64,000 bases of DNA from Streptomyces sparsogenes (GTDB taxonomy: Bacteria; Actinomycetota; Actinomycetes; Streptomycetales; Streptomycetaceae). The first letter of the stretch is position 1, and every line of letters starts with the position of its first letter. Where the stretch lies: positions 30,911 to 94,910 of the forward strand of contig NZ_MAXF01000178.1 in the NCBI RefSeq assembly GCF_001704635.1, in the 5' to 3' direction. The notes below the pieces were generated by a model, which saw only the letters and a program-made list of their open reading frames with translations, ran no database searches and had not been told where the DNA came from. The position numbers and the translations under genes are program-made. Shown here piece by piece: positions 17,111-26,000 of this stretch.

Positions 17111-18232
17111 GTGGCTCATCGCACGCCCCGGCACCCGGTACCGGACCCGACACCGCCCGGCGAGGTGGCCGACGACACCGCCGAGGCCACCGGCCCCGCC
17201 GCGGACACCGCCGGGCGGCTGTCCCCCCGGGGCGCGCCATCGCCCACCCGGCGTGGGCTGCTCGCGGCGACGGCGGCGGCCGGCCTGGGCGCGCTGGCCG
17301 GGTGCGCCGGGCAGGAGGCCGAGTCCGCGTCCGGCCCGTCCCCGTCCCCGTCCTCGTCCTCGTCCTCGTCCAGGAGCGGCGGCGCGGGCGCCCCCTCCCC
17401 CGGCCCGTCCCCGTCGCGGCGGCCGGCCAGGCGGCGTCCCGAACTCCCGCGCGGCGGGCGGCGGCTGTCCCGCTACCGGCTGGTCGGCTACTGCGGCCTG
17501 CCCGGCGCCGCCGCGCTCGGCCGCCTCGGCACCGGGGACCTCGGCGACCGCATCGCCCAGATCGAGAGGACCGCCCGCGCCTACGCCATCGACCGGGAGC
17601 CGCTGCCTGTCCTCGAACTCCTGGCGACCGTCGCGCAGGGCACGGCGGGCCCGGACGGCGGCTACCGCTCGCGCACCCCCGCGGCGACGATCCGCCGCTT
17701 CCACCGGGCGGCCCGGCGCCAACGCGCCCTGTTGCTGCTGAACGTCCAGCCGGGCCGCGCGCCGGTGCTCGACGAGGTGAAGGCCCTGCGCGAGTGGCTG
17801 GTCCACCCCGATGTGGGGCTGGCGCTCGACCCGGAGTGGCAGATGGGCCCGGGTGAGGTGCCCGGCCACCGCTACGGCCACACCACGGGCGGTGAGCTGA
17901 CCCGGGTGGCCCGCTATCTGTCCGGCCTCGTCGCCGACCACGACCTGCCGGAGAAGCCGCTGGTGTTCCACCAGGTCGCCGAGTCCGTGGTGCGGGACCA
18001 GTCCGCCCTGCGCCCCCAGCCCGGGGTGGTGATGATCAAGAGCGCCGACGGCATCGGCTCGCCGGGCATGAAGCGGGAGACCTGGCGCCGCCTCGTCGCG
18101 GACCTGCCCGACGGACTGCGCACCGGCTTCAAGCTCTTCTACGACGAGGACACCCAGGGCGGCGGCTCGCTGATGACCCCGGAAGACGTGCTCGCCCTCC
18201 GGCCGCGGCCGGACTACGTCATGTACGAGTGA
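17111..18232 (+). CDS. Tat-type lipoprotein of unknown function
   Basis: This 373-residue protein has a twin-arginine lipoprotein signal (TRRGLLAATAAAGLGALAGC, lipobox Cys near residue 61) preceded by an unusually long hydrophilic N-region. A low-complexity Ser/Pro linker follows, encoded by repeated TCC/TCG codons. The mature domain (about 120-373) contains RYRLVGYCGLPGAAALG, LLLLNVQPGR, VGLALDPEWQMGPG and KLFYDEDT, a pattern that suggests a beta/alpha-barrel-like extracytoplasmic domain. I know of no assigned activity. The GTG start has GGAGGGAGG upstream. Its stop overlaps a GTG that could start the next gene. Confidence 0.75.
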   Translation: MAHRTPRHPVPDPTPPGEVADDTAEATGPAADTAGRLSPRGAPSPTRRGLLAATAAAGLGALAGCAGQEAESASGPSPSPSSSSSSSRSGGAGAPSPGPSPSRRPARRRPELPRGGRRLSRYRLVGYCGLPGAAALGRLGTGDLGDRIAQIERTARAYAIDREPLPVLELLATVAQGTAGPDGGYRSRTPAATIRRFHRAARRQRALLLLNVQPGRAPVLDEVKALREWLVHPDVGLALDPEWQMGPGEVPGHRYGHTTGGELTRVARYLSGLVADHDLPEKPLVFHQVAESVVRDQSALRPQPGVVMIKSADGIGSPGMKRETWRRLVADLPDGLRTGFKLFYDEDTQGGGSLMTPEDVLALRPRPDYVMYE

Positions 18233-18261
18233 GTCACGTCGACGTCATTTACGATCGTGAG

Positions 18262-18768
18262 ATGAACAGCGCTGACGTTCTGGCCGACGGTTTCGGCCGC
18301 GTGCGGGAGACGGTCCACGAGGCCGTGAAGGGACTGACGGCCGAACAGCTGGCGACGCGGCTCGACGACAAGGCGAACACCGTCGCCTGGCTGGTGTGGC
18401 ATCTGACGCGGGTTCAGGACGACCATGTCTCCGAGGTGGCGAATACCGAGCAGGTCTGGACCGAGCAGGGCTGGTACGACCGGTTCGGGCTGCCCTTCTC
18501 GGCGTCGGCTACGGGCTACGGGCACCGGGCCAAGTACGTGGACGCCGTCCGGGTGCCCGCGAAGCTGCTGCTCGGGTACCACGACGCGGTCCACGAGCGC
18601 ACCGCCGACTTCGTCCGGGGCCTGCGGGACTCCGATCTGGACGCCGTCGTGGACGAGACGTGGACCCCGCCGGTGACGCTGGGGGTCCGGCTGGTCAGCG
18701 TCATCTCCGACGATCTGCAGCACGCCGGTCAGGCGGCCTTCATCCGCGGGGTGCTGCGGCGCCGCTAG
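18262..18768 (+). CDS. DinB-family / mycothiol transferase-like protein
   Basis: This 168-residue four-helix-bundle protein starts MNSADVLADGFGRVRE, the usual N terminus of the actinobacterial DinB-like mycothiol transferase group. The metal-binding His set is visible: TVHEAVKG, WLVWHLTRVQDDH and the late DDLQHAGQAAFIRG. Members use mycothiol or bind Zn/Ni. I chose the ATG at 18262; an in-frame GTG at 18229 overlaps the lipoprotein stop and would add 11 residues. It converges on the CDGSH gene and the 3' ends overlap. Confidence 0.83.
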   Translation: MNSADVLADGFGRVRETVHEAVKGLTAEQLATRLDDKANTVAWLVWHLTRVQDDHVSEVANTEQVWTEQGWYDRFGLPFSASATGYGHRAKYVDAVRVPAKLLLGYHDAVHERTADFVRGLRDSDLDAVVDETWTPPVTLGVRLVSVISDDLQHAGQAAFIRGVLRRR

Positions 18769-19099
18769 CTCCCGTGGCACCGGATCCCGTGGCGCCCGCG
18801 CCCGTACCGCCGCATCCCCTGCCACTGGATCCCGTGCCGCCGGATCCCGCGTCGCCCGATCCCTTCCGCACGCGGCGGCGGTGGCTGGTGTCGCACCACG
18901 GGTAGCGGCCGCTGCGCCGGCAGGTGCACACGGCCACCACGACCCGGTCGGAGCGCACCGTGGTGCCGTCCTCCAGGACGACCTCCACCGGCCCCTCGAC
19001 CAGCAGCGGGCCCTCGGGATCGACGATCACGCGCCGCGCCGGGGCCCGGTCGGCCGGCGGCTCGTGGGCCTCAGACGGCGTGGTCGGCGCGGACGGCAC
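18740..19099 (-). CDS. CDGSH iron-sulfur domain protein
   Basis: This 119-residue protein carries the [2Fe-2S] cluster motif CTCRRSGRYPWCDTSH (three Cys and one His) of the CDGSH family. It is preceded by beta strands containing PLLVEGPVEVVLEDG. CDGSH proteins are redox or cluster-transfer proteins. The last 40 residues are Gly/Ala/Ser low complexity and run into the converging DinB gene, so part of the tail may be poorly conserved. The GTG start overlaps the 3' end of the upstream methyltransferase gene (29 bp), which suggests co-expression. Confidence 0.87.
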   Translation of the reverse strand: MPSAPTTPSEAHEPPADRAPARRVIVDPEGPLLVEGPVEVVLEDGTTVRSDRVVVAVCTCRRSGRYPWCDTSHRRRVRKGSGDAGSGGTGSSGRGCGGTGAGATGSGATGASGAAAPRG

Positions 19100-19739
19100 G
19101 GATCACCACCAGCTCTTCCTTGTCCTCTCCCGGAGCGATCAGCCCCCGGGAGGCCAGCCATGCGCTGCGGCCGCGCAGCACCGGTCCGAACGGGATCATG
19201 CGGCGTGCGGTGACCTCCGCCCGCAGCCCCTGTGTCCGCAGCTGTTCCAGCGTAGTCCCGGCCCCGCTCAGCGCCGACTGCACGAGCAGCAGCACGCCTC
19301 CGGGCCGCAGCAGCGCCGGAACCCGGGCGCACAGGTCGTCCAGCACGGCCCGGCCGTCGGGCCCCGCGTCCCAGGAGCGGGCGCGGGCGTGCGGTGGCAG
19401 GCTGGAGGAGGACGGCGCGGGCACGTACGGCGGATTGGCCAGGACCACGTCGAAGCGGCCGGCGGTGGCCGGGTCCGGCAGGCCGCCCCGGCGCACCCGG
19501 ACCGGCGCGCGCCGCAGCCGGGCGTTCAGCCAGGCGGTCGCCACGGCGCGCGGCGCGACGTCGACGGCGTGCACCTCGGCGGCCCGGCGGCGGGCCGCGA
19601 GCAGCGCCAGGGCGCCGGTGCCGGTGCCGACGTCCAGGACACGGCCGCCGGACACGCCGGGCTCCCGCCACACCGCCTCGGCCAGCAGCATGGTGTCGTC
19701 CTGTGGTGGATACACCCCGGGTGGCCTGATCAACCGCAT
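19071..19739 (-). CDS. HemK2/MTQ2-like protein methyltransferase
   Basis: This 222-residue SAM methyltransferase starts MRLIRPPGVYPPQDDTMLLAE, a pattern of the HemK2/MTQ2 group. The SAM motif is VLDVGTGTGALAL (about residue 35), and the substrate-amide motif is LANPPYVP. In the family the enzyme methylates a Gln (or other side chain) in a protein such as a release factor. A bacterial short form clustered with redox genes has no proven target. The ATG has GGAGGT upstream. It is probably the first gene of a two-gene operon with the CDGSH protein, divergent from the Rieske oxidoreductase. Confidence 0.85.
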   Translation of the reverse strand: MRLIRPPGVYPPQDDTMLLAEAVWREPGVSGGRVLDVGTGTGALALLAARRRAAEVHAVDVAPRAVATAWLNARLRRAPVRVRRGGLPDPATAGRFDVVLANPPYVPAPSSSSLPPHARARSWDAGPDGRAVLDDLCARVPALLRPGGVLLLVQSALSGAGTTLEQLRTQGLRAEVTARRMIPFGPVLRGRSAWLASRGLIAPGEDKEELVVIRAVRADHAV

Positions 19740-19856
19740 GGTCCCCGGGTACCTCCGCCACGGCGGTCCAAACGGCGGCACCGGCGGGGCCGAAAGCGCG
19801 AAAAGGTGATCGAGGCGGGCGATGGGGGGCACTCGCGGACGGGAGAGGAGTTGCCG

Positions 19857-21512
19857 ATGACGAGTCTTCCCACCGGGTTCGCGCCCTCGTCCTACTGGAT
19901 GGAGTCGGCGCCAGGACCCGAGTACCCCACCCTGGAGCCCGGCCCCGGGCTCGCCGGACCGGACGTCGACGTCGCCGTGGTCGGCGGCGGGATCGCGGGC
20001 ATCTGCACGGCGTGGGAGCTGGCCCGCGCCGGACGCCAGGTCGCGCTGGTGGAGGCCGGGCGGGTGGCCGCCGCGGTGAGCGGCCACACCACCGCCAAGC
20101 TCTCCGCCCTGCAGGGCCTCGCCTACCAGGACATCCGCTCCTCGCGCGGCGAGGAGGCGGCCCGGGTGTACGCCAGGTCCCAGGCCGACGCGCTGGACCG
20201 GGTCGTCGAGGTGGTCGCCGAGCTGGGCATCGAGTGCGATCTCGAGGACGTCCCGGCGTACACCTACGCCGAGTCCGAGGAGACCTTGCGGGCGGTGCGG
20301 AGCGAGGCGGAGGCGGCCGCGGAGGCCGGCCTGGACGCCTCGTTCGTCACCGAGACGGATCTGCCGTTCCCCGTGGCGGGCGCGGTCAAGGTGAGCGGGC
20401 AGGCGCAGTTCCACCCCCGGAAATATCTGCTGGCGCTCGTCCGGGACCTGGTCGCGCGCGGCGGCCGGGTCTTCGAGAACTCCCGGGTGGTGGGCCTCAA
20501 GGAGGGCGATCCGTGCCGGCTGAGCACGGACCGGGGGGCGTCGATCCGCGCCCGGGACGTCGTGGTCGCCACCCACTACCCGATCTTCGACCGCTCGCTG
20601 CTGTTCGCCCGGCTGGAGCCGCGGCGGGAGCTGGTCGTCGCGGCGGTGCTCCCGGCGGACCGCGATCCGCTGGGCATGTACATCACGCCCGAGGACGACA
20701 CCCGCTCGGTCCGCACCGCGCCGTACGACCACGGGCGGCGGCTGCTGATCGTCACCGGGGAGAAGTTCACGCCCGGCGTGGGCCATGTCAGCGGCCGCTA
20801 CGAGCGGCTGATCTCCTGGACCCGGCGGCGCTTCCCCGGGGCCGAGCCCGCCTTCCGCTGGGCGGCGCAGGACAACTGGACCACCGACCACGTGCCGTTC
20901 GTGGGGCGGCTGCACCCGGCCGCGCACCACGCGTATGTGGCGACCGGTTTCGCCGGGTGGGGCATGACCGGCGGAGTGCTCGCCGGACGCCTGCTGGCCG
21001 GGCGGATCACCGGGGAGCCGCCGGAGTGGGCCGACCTGTACGACCCGGTGCGGCTGAACCCGCTGCGCGAGACCCCGGCGCTGCTGGGGCTGCAGGCCCA
21101 CGTCGCCCGCCACTTCATCGGCGACCGGCTCTCGGGCGCGGGCGCCGGCTCGGTGCGGGACATCCCGCCGGGCGGCGGGGCGGTGGTACGCGTCGGCGGC
21201 CGGCAGCGCGCCGTCCACCGCGACGAGGAGGGCACCCTGCACACGGTGTCCGCGCGCTGCACCCACCTGGGGTGCCTGGTGCGGTTCAACGACGCCGAGC
21301 GGGCCTGGGAGTGCCCGTGCCACGGGTCCCGGTTCGCCTCGGACGGAAGCGTGCTGCAGGGCCCCGCGGTGCGCCCGCTGGAGCGGTGCGACGACGTGCC
21401 CGACCCGGCCGCTCCCGAACCCGACACCCCCGGACCCGATGCCCCGGAGCCGGGCGCCCCCGAGCCGGACGCCTCCGGGCCCGACAGCGCCCCCGGAGGT
21501 GATCGGCGGTGA
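19857..21512 (+). CDS. FAD-dependent oxidoreductase with C-terminal Rieske domain
   Basis: This 551-residue two-domain protein has an N-terminal DAO-type FAD domain with GGGIAG at 43-48 and the segment FAGWGMTGGVLAGRLLAG late in that domain. A Rieske [2Fe-2S] domain follows, with CTHLGC (468-473) and CPCHGS (486-491). All four ligands and the two extra Cys of high-potential Rieske proteins are present. It probably moves electrons from a substrate through FAD to the Rieske cluster. The tail after about residue 510 is a Pro/Asp/Glu repeat. The ATG is preceded by GGGAGAGGAG. Its stop overlaps the GTG of the diiron gene. Confidence 0.9.
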   Translation: MTSLPTGFAPSSYWMESAPGPEYPTLEPGPGLAGPDVDVAVVGGGIAGICTAWELARAGRQVALVEAGRVAAAVSGHTTAKLSALQGLAYQDIRSSRGEEAARVYARSQADALDRVVEVVAELGIECDLEDVPAYTYAESEETLRAVRSEAEAAAEAGLDASFVTETDLPFPVAGAVKVSGQAQFHPRKYLLALVRDLVARGGRVFENSRVVGLKEGDPCRLSTDRGASIRARDVVVATHYPIFDRSLLFARLEPRRELVVAAVLPADRDPLGMYITPEDDTRSVRTAPYDHGRRLLIVTGEKFTPGVGHVSGRYERLISWTRRRFPGAEPAFRWAAQDNWTTDHVPFVGRLHPAAHHAYVATGFAGWGMTGGVLAGRLLAGRITGEPPEWADLYDPVRLNPLRETPALLGLQAHVARHFIGDRLSGAGAGSVRDIPPGGGAVVRVGGRQRAVHRDEEGTLHTVSARCTHLGCLVRFNDAERAWECPCHGSRFASDGSVLQGPAVRPLERCDDVPDPAAPEPDTPGPDAPEPGAPEPDASGPDSAPGGDRR

Positions 21513-22555
21513 CCGTCGGTGCCGACCGCACCTCCACCGGCGCACGTGCCGACGCGCCCCCGGCGGGGCCGCCGCTGCCCGAGGCCCGCGGCCCGGTCTC
21601 CGCCGCCGTACGCGACGCGCTGACCCAGGCCCCGCCCCCGGAGCACGCGGCGCTGCCGCTGGACCGGGCCCGCGCCGCCGACCCGCTGGGCGAGGACGCC
21701 CAGCTCGCGCTGTACGTCTGCTACGAGCTGCACTACCGGGGGTTCGCGGGGGTCGCGGAGAGCTGGGAGTGGCAGCCGGATCTGCTGCGGCTGCGCGGGG
21801 TGCTGGAGGACCGCTTCCTGGCCGCGCTGCGCGAGGCGGTGCCGGGCGGTACGGACGTGACCGGCGATCTGGACGCGCTGCTGGTCGAGCCGCTGGGCGC
21901 GCGGGGCGTCAGCCACCGCCTGAAGAGCCACGGCACCTGGGAGCGGATGCGGGAGTACCTGGTCCACCGCTCGCTCTACCAGCTCAAAGAGGCCGATCCG
22001 CAGGCGTGGTTGATCCCCCGGCTGACGGGACAGGCCAAGGCCTCACTGGTGGCGGTGGAGTTCGACGAGTTCGGGGCGGGACACGGCGACCGGGTGCACG
22101 CCCGGCTCTTCGCCGACCTCATGGCCGGCGCCGGTCTTGACCCGGCCTACGGCCGCTATGTGGACCACGCGCCCGCCCCGACGCTCGCCACCGTGAACCT
22201 GATGTCGCTGCTGGGCCTGCACCGCTCGCTGCGCGGCGCCATGGCCGGGCACTTCGCCGTCCTGGAGATCACCTCGTCGCCCGGTTCACAGCGGCTGGCC
22301 CGGGCTCTGGAGCGGCTGGGCGCCGAGCCCCGGTGCGTCCACTTCTTCACCGAGCACATCGAGGCCGACGCGGTGCACGAGCAGCTGATGCGCCGCTGCG
22401 TGATCGGCGACCTCCTCGACCGCGAACCGGAGCAGGCCGCGGCCGTCGCCTTCGGTGTCCAGGCCACCAACTACCTCGAGGCGCGCTGGTCGGACCACCT
22501 GCTCGCGGCGTGGGACGCCGACCGCTCCTCGCTGCGGCTGCCGCTCGACGCCTGA
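21509..22555 (+). CDS. Iron-containing redox enzyme (haem-oxygenase-like diiron protein)
   Basis: This 348-residue helical protein belongs to the haem-oxygenase-like diiron oxidase group (PF14518). Visible family marks are YELHYRGF, QLKEADPQAW, EFDEFGAGHGDRVHARLF and the ligand-rich HFFTEHIEADAVHEQL near the C terminus, which offers the Glu/Asp/His set for two irons. Characterised relatives activate O2 for N-oxygenation or C-C cleavage. The reaction here is unknown. The GTG start overlaps the Rieske oxidoreductase stop by 4 nt, so the two are translated together and the Rieske protein is the obvious electron donor. Confidence 0.87.
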   Translation: MTVGADRTSTGARADAPPAGPPLPEARGPVSAAVRDALTQAPPPEHAALPLDRARAADPLGEDAQLALYVCYELHYRGFAGVAESWEWQPDLLRLRGVLEDRFLAALREAVPGGTDVTGDLDALLVEPLGARGVSHRLKSHGTWERMREYLVHRSLYQLKEADPQAWLIPRLTGQAKASLVAVEFDEFGAGHGDRVHARLFADLMAGAGLDPAYGRYVDHAPAPTLATVNLMSLLGLHRSLRGAMAGHFAVLEITSSPGSQRLARALERLGAEPRCVHFFTEHIEADAVHEQLMRRCVIGDLLDREPEQAAAVAFGVQATNYLEARWSDHLLAAWDADRSSLRLPLDA

Positions 22556-22797
22556 CGCGCATGGCGCCGGGCGCGGCGGTTCAGCGCCCGGCGCTCCTCC
22601 TCGTTCGTGCCGCCCCACACGCCGTGGGTCACCCCCACGCCCAGCGCGTACTCCAGGCACTCGCCGCTCACCGGGCAGCGGGCGCAGACCTCCTTGGCCC
22701 GCGCCTGCTGCTCCTGGGCCGCCGGGCCGGCCACGCCCACGGGGAAGAACAGCTCCGGGTCCTCGTCCACGCACGCGGCGTGCCGCCACCACTCCAT
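22471..22797 (-). CDS. WhiB-family (Wbl) iron-sulfur transcriptional regulator
   Basis: This 108-residue Wbl protein carries four cluster ligands, C9, C38, C41 and C47, and the GVWGG turn at 59-63. A basic tail (RRALNRRARRHARQ) follows. Wbl proteins bind an O2- or NO-sensitive [4Fe-4S] cluster and contact the principal sigma factor. The sequence EDPELFFPVG resembles WblE-type members. The ATG has AAGGAG upstream. The gene converges on the diiron gene and overlaps its last 85 bp. An antisense overlap with a redox operon makes a regulatory link plausible. Confidence 0.92.
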   Translation of the reverse strand: MEWWRHAACVDEDPELFFPVGVAGPAAQEQQARAKEVCARCPVSGECLEYALGVGVTHGVWGGTNEEERRALNRRARRHARQASSGSRSEERSASHAASRWSDQRASR

Positions 22798-23037
22798 GGC
22801 CGCTCCTTAGCTATTGATCGCCGTACTGGGTCCCGCTCCCGGCCCGGCCGCGGCACTGGTGCGCGCCGGTCTCGCTCTCCGCGCCCCGGACGCGTGCTCA
22901 CGCGTGCTTCGTGCGGTCGGGGCGGAAGGTCGGCGCCGCCGCGGGCGGGCTCTGCGGGCTTGACGTGTGGCGGGTTTCCCACCACCGCGACCGCAAACGG
23001 CCTCAGGGGTGACGAACATCGGGCGGCGGGCCAAACG

Positions 23038-23058
23038 GCGCTGACAGGGCGTCAGCGC
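23038..23058 (-). terminator. Hairpin terminator of the oxoprolinase operon
   Basis: GCGCTGAC (23038-23045) and GTCAGCGC (23051-23058) form an 8-bp perfect stem with a 5-nt loop. It starts about 8 bp past the oxoprolinase stop codon. Confidence 0.6.
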
Positions 23059-23065
23059 GGGGCGC

Positions 23066-26000
23066 TCAGGCGGGCGGCGGCCCGTAGCCGCCGCCTCCCG
23101 GCGTGTGGACGACGAGCACGTCCCCCGCCCCGACCTCCGTCGCGTCGCAGCCGCCGAGCCGCTCCACGGTGCCGTCGGCGCGCTCGACCAGGTTCACCCC
23201 GCGGGCGCCCGGCTCGCCGCCCGCCATGCCGTACGGCGGCACCCTCCGGTGGCCGGTGAGCAGCGCCACGGTCATCGGCTCCAGGAAGCGGATGCGCCGG
23301 GTGGCGCCGTGGCCGCCCCGCCAGCGGCCGCGGCCGCCGCTGCCGTGCCGCACCTCGAAGGCGTCCACGCGCACCGGATAGCGCCACTCCAGCACCTCGG
23401 GGTCGGTCAGCCGGGAGTTGGTCATGTGGGTCTGCACGACGTCCGCGCCGTCGAAGCCCTCGCCGGCGCCCGAGCCGCCCGCGACGGTCTCGTAGTACTG
23501 CACGCGGTCGTTGCCGAAGGTCACGTTGTTCATCGTGCCGGAGCCCTCGGCCTGGACCCGCAGCGCCGCGTACAGCGCGCCGGTGACGGCCTGTGAGGTC
23601 TCCACGTTGCCCGCGACCGTGGCGGCCGGGAAGACGGGCGCGAGCATCGAGCCCTCGGGGATGCGGACCCGCAGGGGCTTGAGGCAGCCGCTGTTGAGCG
23701 GGATGTCCTCCGCCACGAGCGTCCGGAAGACGTAGAGCACCGCCGCCATCACCACCGAGCTGGGCGCGTTGGCGTTGCCCGGCTGCTGCGGTGAGGTGCC
23801 GGCGAAGTCCAGCACGGCCGCGCGCGCCTCCCGGTCCACCCGCACGGCGACCTGGATGACCGCGCCGCTGTCCGTCTCGTAGCGGTACGAGCCGTCCCCC
23901 AGCCGCCCGACGACGCGGCGCACGGATTCCTCGGCGTTGTCCTGCACATGGCCCATGTAGGCGTGCACGACGTCCAGGCCGAACTGCCCGATCATCCGGC
24001 GGAGTTCGTGGATGCCCTTCTCGTTGGCGGCGATCTGGGCCCGCAGGTCGGCGAGGTTGGCGTCGGGGGCGCGCGAGGGGTACGGGCCCGAGGTCAGCAG
24101 CTCGCGGGTCTCCTCCTCGCGCAGCCGGCCGTCCCGGACCAGCAGCCAGTTGTCGAAGAGCACCCCCTCCTCCTCGATCCGGCGGCTGAAGGCGGGCATC
24201 GAGCCGGGGGTGATGCCGCCGATCTCGGCGTGGTGGCCGCGCGAGGCCACGAGGAACAGCAGTTCGGCGCCCGGCTCGTCGAAGACCGGGGTGACGACGG
24301 TGACGTCCGGCAGGTGGGTGCCGCCGTGGTACGGGTCGTTGACGGCGTACACATCGCCGGGCCGCATCGCGTCCCCGTCGCGCCGCAGCACCTCCTTGAT
24401 GGACTCCCCCATGGACCCCAGGTGCACCGGGATGTGCGGGGCGTTGGCGATCAGGTTCCCCTCGGCGTCGAAGAGGGCGCAGGAGAAGTCCAGCCGCTCC
24501 TTGATGTTCACGGAGTGGGCGGTGTTCTCCAGGCGCAGGCCCATCTGCTCGGCGATCGCCATGAAGAGGCTGTTGAACACCTCCAGCATCACCGGGTCGA
24601 CCTCGGTGCCGACGGCCACCGTGCGCGGCCGTGGCCGCGCCCGGGTGATCAGCAGGTGGCCGCGCTCTTCGGCGGCGGCCCGCCAGCCGGGGTCGACGAC
24701 GGTGGTGGCGTCCTCCTCGGCGATGATCGCCGGCCCGCCGACGGCGTCCCCCGGACGCAGGCCGGCGCGCTGGTACAGGGGGACGTCCCGCCAGGCGTCC
24801 TCGGCGAACATCCGCACGGTGTCCGCCGGGCGCGGCTCCCCCGCGCGCGGCGGCCCGCCGCCCGGGGGCCCGGCCACCGGGGCCGTGGGGCCCGCCGCGC
24901 CCACGGCCTCCACCGACACCGCCTCGGCGACGAGCGGCTTGTCCATGGTGAAGGCGTAGCGCGCGCGGTGCGCCCGGACGAACTCCTCGGCCATCGCCCC
25001 GGCGGTGTCCAGCGGGACGGGGAGGGCGGAGTCGGTGCCCGCGTACCGCAGATGGACCCGGGCCGAGGTGGTGACGGTCTCGTCGGGGATACCGTCCGCG
25101 CGCAGCTCGGCGCGCGTCCGCGTCTCCAGCTCCGCGCACATCTCCCGCACGCGCGGCAGCGTGGCGTCGCTCAGCTCGGTCTCGACGGCCTGCTCGCGCA
25201 TGGCGGTGGCGTCGGCCACGCCGATGCCGTACGCGGAGAGCACCCCCGCCAGCGGTGGCACGATCACGGTGTTCACACCGAGGGCGTCGGCGACCGCGCA
25301 CGCGTGCTGGCCGCCCGCCCCGCCGAAGCTGGTGAGCGCGTAGCGGGTGATGTCGTGGCCGCGCTGCACGGAGATCTTCTTGACGGCGTTGGCCATGCCC
25401 AGGACCGCGATGTCCAGGAAACCCGCCGCGACCTCCTCCGGTCCGCGCCGGTCGCCCGTGGCCGCCGCGATCTCACCGGCGAGCGCGGCGAAGCGGGCGC
25501 GCACCGTCTCCGCGTCCAGGGGCCGGTCGCCGCCGGGGCCGAAGACCGCCGGGAAGTGTCCAGGCTGGATCCGGCCCAGCATCACGTTCGCGTCGGTCAC
25601 GGTCAGCGGGCCGCCGCGCCGGTAGCAGGCCGGGCCCGGGACGGCCCCGGCGGAGTCGGGCCCCACGCGGTAGCGCCGCCCGTCGAAGTGGAGCACCGAG
25701 CCGCCGCCGGCCGCGACGGTGTGGATGTTCATCATCGGCGCGCGCATCCGCACCCCCGCCACCTCGGTGCCGAAGGCCCGCTCGAACTCGCCCGCGTAGT
25801 GCGACACATCGGTCGAGGTGCCGCCCATGTCGAAGCCGATGACCCGGTGGTGGCCGGCCTCCCCGGAGGCGCGCGCCATGCCGACCACCCCGCCCGCGGG
25901 CCCGGACAGCACCGCGTCCTTGCCCCGGAAGTGCGAGGCCTCCCGCAACCCGCCGTTGGACTGCATGAACATCAGCCGGACGCCGCGCAGCTCGGCGGCC

